From an uncultured Prevotellaceae bacterium (lineage in GTDB: Bacteria > Bacteroidota > Bacteroidia > Bacteroidales > Bacteroidaceae): a stretch of 64,000 nt of DNA. A program made the translations under genes and the position numbers. Within the stretch, counting starts at the first letter, position 1. Every line of letters begins with the position of its first letter. The stretch covers positions 62,001 through 126,000 of the forward strand of contig CACZIT010000010.1 of the NCBI GenBank assembly GCA_902781315.1, in the 5' to 3' direction. The notes beneath the pieces were generated by a model. That model did no database searches. It saw nothing but the letters and a program-made list of their open reading frames with translations, and had not been told where the DNA came from. Below are positions 49,358 through 56,419 of the stretch, piece after piece.

Positions 49358-52300
49358 ATGAAGAGATTCTTTACGAGATTCTTTTTCCTCGTCGCGATGC
49401 TTGCCTGTGCGACGGGGGCAAATGCCTATGTCAATGGCGACCGTTTGACAAGAGACGGTATCACCTATCAGGTGAAAGACGCTTCAGCAAAGACACTCTA
49501 TGTGGTAGCAATCTCAACCGAAAAGACAGGCGAAGTGACGATTCCCGCCACCGTGTTCGACGGCAAGGACGTCACGTTCACCGTTGTGTCGTTGGGTTAC
49601 GGCAATGGTATAAGCCTGCACCGCGGCATCACCGGATTCATCCTGCCGAACACGCTTGAGATTATCAATTACAATGCGTTCAATAACACGAGCATCACGA
49701 GCATCCATCTGCCGGCATCGGTCAACACGTTTATCACCGCGGCCTTGTGGAGCATTCCTGCAGGGTTCAAGGAGATAACGGTCGATCCCGATAACCCCTA
49801 CTTCGAAGCGCACGATGGCATTCTCTATACAAAGGGTATGAAACGCCTCATTTATGTGCCGCGCGGCAAAGACGTCGATGCGACGTTCGTCCCTAATGAA
49901 GCCGTGGAGGAAATCGGTGCCGACGCTTTCTATAACCAAAAAGACGTGACGCGACTAGAAATTGGCAAGAATATCAAGACCTTGGAACTCACTTATAATA
50001 GCTACACCTTCGACTATGCATCGAAGATAGCGTGGTTCGACGTAAATCCTGAAAACGCCACCTATTGCAGCATCGACGGAGTGATTTATAACAAGGATAA
50101 AACAACGCTCGTCCACTATCCTTATGCGAAGATGGATGAAGAATTCAAAGTGCCCGACGGCGTGAAAAGCATCTCCACAGTCGGATGCCATATAGCCAAT
50201 TTCAAGGTGCTCGACCTTAACCAAGTAGAGACCCTTGGCGAACATGCCATCTCCTCTCCCACGCTGGAGGACATCCGCATCCCCGCCACCCTGGAGGAGA
50301 TACCCGAAGGATCGATCGATGGTTCGAATATTCAAAACCTTTACGTAGCCGAGGGTAATCCCACCTATTCAGACATCGACGGCGTACTCTTCAACAAGGA
50401 GAAAACAACGCTCATAAAGTTTCCCGCAGGCCGGAGGGGAGATTACACCGTGCCCGAGTCAACGAAACGAATTGCCGAGCAGGCATTCCAATTAACCAAA
50501 CTTAAGACTGTGATCCTGAACGAAGGACTGGAGACCATCGGTAATAGAGCTTTCTATAATTCGAATACTCTCACTGCGGTCACCATTCCTACGACAGTAA
50601 CCTCAATTGCAGATGAAGTATTTGCATGGACTCAAAAACTCGCAACGGTTACGTTCGCCCAACCCTCACAACTGGAATCAATGGGGACAAATGTATTCTT
50701 TGCCAATAATAGCTTAACAACTATCACCCTTCCCACATCGCTCAAAACGACAAGAGAGACATTTAACACATGCTACGCACTGGAAGAAATCATCATCCCC
50801 GATGGTTCGCAACTGGAAACGATTGGCGCTTATTTTGCAAATGATTGCAGCCGTCTGAAGAGAGTGGTGTTCGAAGGCAGTTGCGACAACCTGACTTTAG
50901 TTAATACCTGTGCTTTCGACGGAGACACCTCGCTCGAATACATCAACCTCCCGAAGTCGGTCAAAACCATTGGTAATCAAGCTTTCCGCAATTGTAAAAA
51001 CCTGAAGAAGGTGGAATTTGCCGAGGATGCAGCCCTCGAGAACATCCTCAAAGGTGCCTTTGCCGACTGCGGACTGGAGAGCATCACCATTCCAGGCAAG
51101 ATCGTTACCATCGAACCTGAAGCCTTCCGCAACTGTGACGTGCTCGAGACGGTCTCTCTGCCACAGTCGACCACTTTCGTCAGCCCGACTGCATTCAAGG
51201 GTTGTCTGAAGCTGAAAGAATTTGTCGTGGACGTGAACAACCCTCGCTACTCGAGCGTCCAAGGCTACCTCTGCTCGAAGGACAAGAGCACACTCGAACT
51301 GTTCCCGCCGGGAATGGCCCGCGAAGACTTCACCCTGCTGCCCCCATCGCTCACGAAGATTGGCGACAACGCCTTCTACGAGTGCGGCGAGACTTTCACC
51401 AACATCTGTATCCCTGCCAAGGTTGAGCAGATCGGCGAGCGCGCCTTCGGTCTCGACACCAGCCTGCAGTCGATAGCATTCCTCGGCGACGAGCTCATCG
51501 ACCCAGACAAGATTGCGCAGGGTGAGAACGTTATGGCCATCGACAACGGCACGCAGGCCCCTGATATGTTCCGTAACATCACCATCTATGTGAGAAAAGA
51601 GGTGTATCAGAATTTCGTCGATTCCCATAAAGGCACTGGCGACAAGTACGACACCTACTACTCGCAGTTTAAGGATATGAAGACCTCCTTCTATGCCCAG
51701 CGCACCATGGACGACGGCCAGGACGAACTGCTGCCAATGTCGAACACCGCTGCCAACCTGCTCGGCACACGTTCGACGGCTAAGGTGTACATCGTTCCTG
51801 AGACGGTGACCAACACCGAGGACGGCGCTACCTATGCCGTGAACCTCATCGGCGACTATGCCTTCGAGAACGCAAGCGAGAACATCAAGGAAGTGGTGGT
51901 GAAGAGCAAGGTGGGATACATCGGCTCTATGGCTTTCGTGACCAAGACGGAAACTGTCGACGGAAAGGTGAAGCCCGTATCGTCGACCATCGAGCAGGTG
52001 GTGTTCACCGCCAATGAGCCTGCCGAATGGATGAGCCGCCAGTACTTCGGCCTGTCGGAGGAGTTCAAGGAGTTCCTGCCTTCGCAGAAGATCTACGTGA
52101 AGAAGAGTAAGTGCGATGCCTACAAGACGGAATGGATAGACTTCACCGATCAGATAGACTACAAGATTCCCGGCATCTCTATCACAAAGAAATATGGCAC
52201 CTTCTCGCGTGAGTTCGACGTCGACCTGTCGGAGTTCAAGAAGGAGACAGGCAACGGTGATGTGATAGCCTTCGCTGCTGTGCTCGAAGGACTCAAAGAA

Positions 52301-52813
52301 GGCAAAGGCGACTATGGCGAGAGCGAATACCACGTGCGCATGAACTCGCTCCAGTCGGCAGGTGTCGACGGCACCTACATCCCCGCCGGAACGGGTGTGC
52401 TGCTGAAGTGCTTCGGCAGCGACAAGACGGCCGACAACTACTTCTACACCATCGGTGAGAGCGACGTCAACGCTGCAGCTGAGAGCGCCATGATTGGTGT
52501 GACCATTAACGACCAGCAGGTCGAGGACACTGAGAAGAACATCTACGTAATGTCGGGCGGAGTCTTCAAGGCCCTCAATGGCAAGACTGTCACGATGCCG
52601 CTTCACAAGGCATACCTGAAGCTCGAAAACTCTGTGCAGGGTGCTAAGATCGTATTCTGTTTCGACGACGAGGCAACAGGCATCAGCTCTCTCGTCGACG
52701 GCAGCGAAGTGATGGGCGATAGTCAGACTTACAACCTTCAGGGAGTGCGCGTCAGCAATGCTGCCTCTAAGGGCATCTACATCAAGAACGGAAAGAAATT
52801 CGTGGTGAAGTAA
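49358..52813 (+). CDS. BspA-like leucine-rich-repeat surface protein with sorting-like tail
   Basis: A 1151-residue protein with signal peptide MKRFFTRFFFLVAMLACATG ANA. Residues 60-730 contain many LRR_5 (BspA/TpLRR) repeats, for example ITSIHLPASVNTF, LEDIRIPATLEEI, LKTVILNEGLETIGNRAFYN, LESITIPGKIVTIEPEAFRN. These proteins mediate adhesion to host or other bacteria in oral and gut Bacteroidales. A non-repeat beta-rich region (800-1110) precedes the tail TYNLQGVRVSNAASKGIYIK NGKKFVVK, the same as on other secreted proteins here. It has a long leader. A small peptide gene follows 42 bp later. Confidence 0.92.
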   Translation: MKRFFTRFFFLVAMLACATGANAYVNGDRLTRDGITYQVKDASAKTLYVVAISTEKTGEVTIPATVFDGKDVTFTVVSLGYGNGISLHRGITGFILPNTLEIINYNAFNNTSITSIHLPASVNTFITAALWSIPAGFKEITVDPDNPYFEAHDGILYTKGMKRLIYVPRGKDVDATFVPNEAVEEIGADAFYNQKDVTRLEIGKNIKTLELTYNSYTFDYASKIAWFDVNPENATYCSIDGVIYNKDKTTLVHYPYAKMDEEFKVPDGVKSISTVGCHIANFKVLDLNQVETLGEHAISSPTLEDIRIPATLEEIPEGSIDGSNIQNLYVAEGNPTYSDIDGVLFNKEKTTLIKFPAGRRGDYTVPESTKRIAEQAFQLTKLKTVILNEGLETIGNRAFYNSNTLTAVTIPTTVTSIADEVFAWTQKLATVTFAQPSQLESMGTNVFFANNSLTTITLPTSLKTTRETFNTCYALEEIIIPDGSQLETIGAYFANDCSRLKRVVFEGSCDNLTLVNTCAFDGDTSLEYINLPKSVKTIGNQAFRNCKNLKKVEFAEDAALENILKGAFADCGLESITIPGKIVTIEPEAFRNCDVLETVSLPQSTTFVSPTAFKGCLKLKEFVVDVNNPRYSSVQGYLCSKDKSTLELFPPGMAREDFTLLPPSLTKIGDNAFYECGETFTNICIPAKVEQIGERAFGLDTSLQSIAFLGDELIDPDKIAQGENVMAIDNGTQAPDMFRNITIYVRKEVYQNFVDSHKGTGDKYDTYYSQFKDMKTSFYAQRTMDDGQDELLPMSNTAANLLGTRSTAKVYIVPETVTNTEDGATYAVNLIGDYAFENASENIKEVVVKSKVGYIGSMAFVTKTETVDGKVKPVSSTIEQVVFTANEPAEWMSRQYFGLSEEFKEFLPSQKIYVKKSKCDAYKTEWIDFTDQIDYKIPGISITKKYGTFSREFDVDLSEFKKETGNGDVIAFAAVLEGLKEGKGDYGESEYHVRMNSLQSAGVDGTYIPAGTGVLLKCFGSDKTADNYFYTIGESDVNAAAESAMIGVTINDQQVEDTEKNIYVMSGGVFKALNGKTVTMPLHKAYLKLENSVQGAKIVFCFDDEATGISSLVDGSEVMGDSQTYNLQGVRVSNAASKGIYIKNGKKFVVK

Positions 52814-52855
52814 GAAAGGATTATAAGAAAAACGATTACAATAGATAGAATAAAA

Positions 52856-53056
52856 ATGAAAAAGCAAGATAAAACAGTATACGTAGCCCCCATCACGGAG
52901 ATTCTTTGCGTAAAGAGTGAGCGTGTGATGATAACGGCCAGCCCGGGAGTGGGCGGCGAATATGAAGAAGGAGACCCCATAGACTCGAAGGAAAACTTCT
53001 TCGATGGCGAAGACGACATCTGGGATTCAAATCTTGGTAACCTATGGGAGGAATGA
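52856..53056 (+). CDS. Small acidic peptide linked to the BspA-like gene
   Basis: A 66-residue peptide (MKKQDKTVYVAPITEILCVK at the start, then VMITASPGVGGEYEEGD, an acidic end FDGEDDIWDSNLGNLWEE). It resembles a family of short Prevotella/Bacteroides ORFs with the layout 'P.(T/S)E(I/V)....SPG.GG....ID.KE..FD'. Its function is not known to me. There is no classical signal peptide. The GG after SPGV recalls double-glycine leaders, but no ABC peptidase is nearby. It is probably translated from the BspA-like transcript. Confidence 0.7.
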   Translation: MKKQDKTVYVAPITEILCVKSERVMITASPGVGGEYEEGDPIDSKENFFDGEDDIWDSNLGNLWEE

Positions 53057-53170
53057 TGTCCTCTCCCAATGGAGAGGAGATGAATAAAGAAAGTTAAAGA
53101 GATTCATCATAATCGATTATTTTATTATTATTCAACTTGACTCCTCTGGTGACCACCAGACAATCAAGGA

Positions 53171-53205
53171 AAGGCATCTGAATCGTGAGATCCGGGTGCC
53201 TTTTT
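53171..53205 (+). terminator. Probable terminator
   Basis: AAGGCA (53171-53176) pairs with TGCCTT (53197-53202), followed by T residues, with an inner TCT/AGA pairing. It lies 115 bp after the small peptide gene. Confidence 0.5.
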
Positions 53206-53356
53206 CACGTTTGCTTTACATTTGTGCTTAACCTAACGTCGAATCCCTTCCTTTTTCACCACACCTTAATCACCTAAAGTATTGCCTTGGAGTGCCTGAT
53301 GACATGCTTCAGATATTCCATTGCTATGCCCTTGTTTTGTGATTTAAGTTATATTG

Positions 53357-53450
53357 TAAAGTAATATATGATATATTGCAAAGTAATATATGATATATTG
53401 GTCAGTAATATATGATATATTGGTCGGTAATATATGATATATTACTTTAT
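53357..53450. repeat. Four tandem AT-rich palindromic units
   Basis: Four copies of (A)GTAATATATGATATATT(GGTC/GC) at about 22-24-bp spacing; each unit is centred on the near-palindrome TAATATATGATATATTA. They lie in the 672-bp gene-free stretch 53057-53728, whose other contents are the terminator, the promoter and the operator. Confidence 0.9.
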
Positions 53451-53585
53451 AATAATTTATACATTACTTCATCAGAGGTGTCCTTTCGATTCATTAGAGC
53501 AGTCCTTTCGATTTATCAGTGCCATGCTTCAAGAGGTCTGGAAGTATGCTATAGTTGTTAATAAATATTAATATTTCCTCGAAAA

Positions 53586-53617
53586 TTTGGTGGAATGGAG
53601 GGAATAGTATACTTTTG
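53586..53617 (+). promoter_or_regulatory. Promoter of the ABC-GntR operon
   Basis: TTTG (53586-53589), 20 bp, TACTTTTG (53610-53617). Transcription would start within the adjacent palindrome. Confidence 0.75.
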
Positions 53618-53619
53618 CA

Positions 53620-53641
53620 GTGTACTATTAAAGTAGTACAC
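53620..53641. promoter_or_regulatory. Palindromic operator at the start of the ABC-GntR operon
   Basis: A perfect 8-bp inverted repeat GTGTACTA-TTAAAG-TAGTACAC directly after the -7 box. It fits the GT...AC outer bases of GntR-family operators, and a YtrA-type GntR gene is third in the operon, so autorepression is the obvious reading. Confidence 0.7.
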
Positions 53642-53728
53642 CGATGCAGTGCCGGTGAAGCACTGGAAAACAGAGAGTAATCAACCGGATTTATAAACCC
53701 AAAACATTGACGCCAACATTTTAAAGTT

Positions 53729-54556
53729 ATGATTCAGATTCAAGACCTCAGTTACAAGTACTCCGGCGCTTCGGAGAGCGTGTTCGACGGACTTTCGCTC
53801 GAGTTCGGCGAAGGTCGCATCTACGGCCTGCTGGGCCGCAACGGCGTGGGCAAGTCGACGCTGCTCTACCTGATGAGCGGACTGCTCATGCCGCGCCAGG
53901 GCCGCATCGTCATCGACGGGCAGGAGCCTCGCCTGCGCCAGCCGTCGCTGCTGGAGGAAGTATGCTTCGTGCCCGACGAGTTTGCGCTGCCGGGCATCTC
54001 GCTCAGCCAGTACGTGAAGTTCTACGGCCGCATGTATCCGCGCTTCAGCCAGGAGGTGTTCGACGACTGCCTGCGTGACTTCGAGATGACCGACGTGAAG
54101 CGCCTCGGCGAACTCTCACTCGGCCAGAAGAAACGCGTGATGGTGAGCTTCGCGCTGGCCACCAGGTGCAGCGTGCTGCTCATGGACGAGCCCACCAACG
54201 GCCTCGACATTCCGGCGAAGAACCTCTTCCGCAAGCTGGTGGCACGCCACATGGCTGACGACCAGACCATCATCGTCTCCACCCATCAGGTGCACGACGT
54301 CGACGCGCTGCTCGACCACATCGTGATCATGGGGCGCGCCTCCGACGCCATCCTCCTCAATGCTTCCATCGCCGAGCTGCAGGAGCGCTACGCCTTCCAG
54401 TACCGCTCGATGAGCGAGCCGTGCGACGATGCCCTCTACTTCGAGCCCACGCCCCAGGGCCGCGCCGTGGTCGTCGCCAACACAACGGGCGAGGAAACCA
54501 CCGTCAACCTGGAGCTGCTCTTCAACGCCGTCGTGAAAGGCAAAATGACAAAGTAA
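53729..54556 (+). CDS. ABC transporter ATP-binding protein
   Basis: A 275-residue ATPase: Walker A GRNGVGKST (36-44), Q-loop region FVPDEFALPG, signature LSLGQKKR (129-136), Walker B LLMDEPT (150-156) and switch STHQVHD. It partners with the membrane protein at 54695 and the GntR regulator at 55609, an arrangement like ytr-type transporters that respond to envelope stress or antibiotics; the substrate is unknown. It lies about 110 bp after the promoter. The terminal codons (KMTK) and stop sit in the ACAAAGTAAC repeat word. Confidence 0.9.
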   Translation: MIQIQDLSYKYSGASESVFDGLSLEFGEGRIYGLLGRNGVGKSTLLYLMSGLLMPRQGRIVIDGQEPRLRQPSLLEEVCFVPDEFALPGISLSQYVKFYGRMYPRFSQEVFDDCLRDFEMTDVKRLGELSLGQKKRVMVSFALATRCSVLLMDEPTNGLDIPAKNLFRKLVARHMADDQTIIVSTHQVHDVDALLDHIVIMGRASDAILLNASIAELQERYAFQYRSMSEPCDDALYFEPTPQGRAVVVANTTGEETTVNLELLFNAVVKGKMTK

Positions 54557-54662
54557 CAAAGTAACTTTCCAAAGTAACAAAGTAACAAGGTGACAAAGTA
54601 ACAAAATAACAAGGGACCACGGCGACGAAGGAGACGCTTTCGTAACGCAGTGGAGAAAGAAC
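54541..54662 (+). repeat. Composite repeat between ATPase and permease genes
   Basis: Words (A)ACAAAGTA(AC) about seven times, then AACAAGGGACCAC, then GGCGACGAAGGAGAC and the leader-type block GCTTTCGTAACGCAGTGGAG then AAAGAAC (54636-54662), ending 32 nt before the permease ATG. The order is the same as at 13662-13735. Confidence 0.85.
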
Positions 54663-54694
54663 AAAAAAAGAACAACGCAAAACCCCTCAAGAAT

Positions 54695-55588
54695 ATGAAT
54701 AAGAATAGTTTCAACCTCCGCCGCTGCTGGTCGCTGCTGAAGGGCGATCTGAGTAGTAGCAGCCTATACATATTATTATATGTCGGTGCCGTTTTCCTCA
54801 TCTTGCTGGCCTTAGTATTTTTCTCAGTGCTGACACCCAACCTGGCCTATGCCAACATTCCTGAACTGTCGATCACGGGTGCCCAGATGGCTGCGCTGAG
54901 TGCTATGGGCAATATGGGAACGGCTGTGCTGGTGGCACAAATAGTCATCTTCAGTCGTGTGTTTGCCAATATGTTGACGCGCAGTGGCGAAATCGGTTAC
55001 CTGATGTTGCCCGCCACGAACAGCGAGAAATGGCTCAGCCGCGTGGTCTATGTGGTGCTCGTAGGTGCCGTACTGACGTTTGCCGTCTACTATCTCGCCG
55101 TGCTCTTCTGCGGTGTGCTGGGCTGGATGTTCGACCTGGAATCGTTGTCGCTGCTGCCAAAGATGGTGTTCGACGGCAGCTACGTCACCAGCCTGTTCCA
55201 CTTCCACCTTCCCTGGCAAGCCAGTCTTGTCAACCTGTCTTCATCGTTCTTCATCATGGCTGCCTTCGTGCTCGGTGGCACATGGTTCCGCCGCCTGCCT
55301 TGGCTCTACACCGCCCTCATCCTGCTTGGCACACTGTTCGTCATCGTCATCACTGGCGCTTTCGGAGTGGGTTATTACATCATCCAGCACACCGACCTGA
55401 TTCAGAAGATTAAAGCCGCTGCCGAATCGCATAACCTTGTTGCAATGTTCAGCCTCGTCAAGCCTTTGTTCTACTATGTGACAACTGCCGTGCTGACCGT
55501 GCTTAGCATTGTGATGCTTTGGCTTTCCTATCGCCTCTTCTGCCGTCGCCAGTTGCAGTCGCAGCGCATCCTCATGTTCAAATCGTAA
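54695..55588 (+). CDS. ABC transporter permease-like membrane protein
   Basis: A 297-residue protein starting MNKNSFNLRRCWSLLKGDLS, with six hydrophobic segments (YILLYVGAVFLILLALVFF, VVYVVLVGAVLTFAVYYLAV, ALILLGTLFVIVITGAFGVG among them). The SRVFANMLTRSGEIGYLMLP ATNSEKW stretch is typical of ABC-2-type permeases of Bacteroidetes. It forms the membrane part of the transporter with 53729-54556. It is separated from the ATPase by the composite repeat. The upstream in-frame start at 54650 is translation of the repeat and is rejected. Confidence 0.85.
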   Translation: MNKNSFNLRRCWSLLKGDLSSSSLYILLYVGAVFLILLALVFFSVLTPNLAYANIPELSITGAQMAALSAMGNMGTAVLVAQIVIFSRVFANMLTRSGEIGYLMLPATNSEKWLSRVVYVVLVGAVLTFAVYYLAVLFCGVLGWMFDLESLSLLPKMVFDGSYVTSLFHFHLPWQASLVNLSSSFFIMAAFVLGGTWFRRLPWLYTALILLGTLFVIVITGAFGVGYYIIQHTDLIQKIKAAAESHNLVAMFSLVKPLFYYVTTAVLTVLSIVMLWLSYRLFCRRQLQSQRILMFKS

Positions 55589-55608
55589 ATCTGTAAATAG
55601 TATTTCCC

Positions 55609-55968
55609 ATGACCTTCACCAACGAAAAAGCCATATTCCTGCAGATGGCCGACCGCCTCTGCGACGAGATACTCGCCGGCACCTACAAGGCCGACGACCG
55701 CATACCCAGCGTGCGCGAGTATGCTGTGATGCTCGGCGTGAACACCAACACTGCCGTGAAGACCTACGAGCTGCTGGCTCGCGAGGGCATCATCTACAAT
55801 CGCCGCGGCATGGGCTACTACGTCAGCCCCGACGCCCGCGAGCAGGTGCTGCAGCAGCGTCGCAAGGAGTTTCGCACCGAGGCGTTGCCCGAGCTGTTCC
55901 GCCAGATGCGCCTGCTCGGCATCGACATCAGCGAGGTCGACGCGGCCTACGAAAAGGCTAAGAAGTAG
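55609..55968 (+). CDS. GntR-family regulator, YtrA type
   Basis: A 119-residue protein: winged helix-turn-helix (PSVREYAVMLGVNTNTAVKT, YELLAREGIIYNRRGMGYYV) followed by a short helical dimerisation tail with no ligand domain, the hallmark of the YtrA subfamily, which usually regulates adjacent ABC transporters. It is third in the operon, 20 bp after the permease. The probable binding site is the inverted repeat at 53620-53641. Confidence 0.92.
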   Translation: MTFTNEKAIFLQMADRLCDEILAGTYKADDRIPSVREYAVMLGVNTNTAVKTYELLAREGIIYNRRGMGYYVSPDAREQVLQQRRKEFRTEALPELFRQMRLLGIDISEVDAAYEKAKK

Positions 55969-56111
55969 GAAAGGCGCGCAACCATTTTCAAGAATATTTC
56001 GTCTAACGGATAAAAAAGTTTAGATGCTGTGTAGTTTTTCCGTAGTGCACGGCGTCTAACGAATAAAAAAAGGCAATGAAATACGAAATGGCACAAGGGC
56101 GGATGGAGAAA

Positions 56112-56363
56112 AGACCCCAACGGGGTCTCATGTACATAACCGCAGGTCTTGACCTGCGGGGGCAATATATCCGCATAGCTACGACCCCAAGGGGGTCGCA
56201 CAGCAAGAATAACTGTACTGTTGTGCGACATCTTCGAAGTCGTTACCTGGGTAGTTACACATTCCGCAGGTCAAGACCTGCGGTTATAGATAGTGCGACC
56301 TCTCCGAGGTCCCTGTGTCCCCAGGGCGCTGCCCTGGGCTAGGTGATGCTGCCCCTACGGGGC
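56112..56363. repeat. Cluster of seven REP-like palindromes
   Basis: AGACCCCAACGGGGTCT (56112-56128), CCGCAGGTCTTGACCTGCGG (56140-56159), CGACCCCAAGGGGGTCG (56182-56198), GACATCTTCGAAGTC (56227-56241), CCGCAGGTCAAGACCTGCGG (56264-56283), GACCTCTCCGAGGTC (56297-56311), CCCAGGGCGCTGCCCTGGG (56320-56338), plus GCCCCTACGGGGC (56351-56363). They fill the 451-bp gap before the beta-barrel gene. A direct repeat GTCTAACG(G/A)ATAAAAAA lies at 56001 and 56053. Confidence 0.9.
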
Positions 56364-56419
56364 GTTAGTCTGCCTATTGTAATATTAATTCTTAACAAAC
56401 AACTACAACAAATAAAATT

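Noticed and set aside
49189-49659. Plus-strand ORF overlapping the BspA-like gene start
   Set aside because: Out of frame with the signal peptide of the BspA-like protein and mostly inside its leader; no recognisable features.
56001-56068. GTCTAACG(G/A)ATAAAAAA direct repeat as an extracytoplasmic sigma factor promoter
   Set aside because: Only two copies, no sigma or anti-sigma gene nearby and no consensus I could match with confidence.
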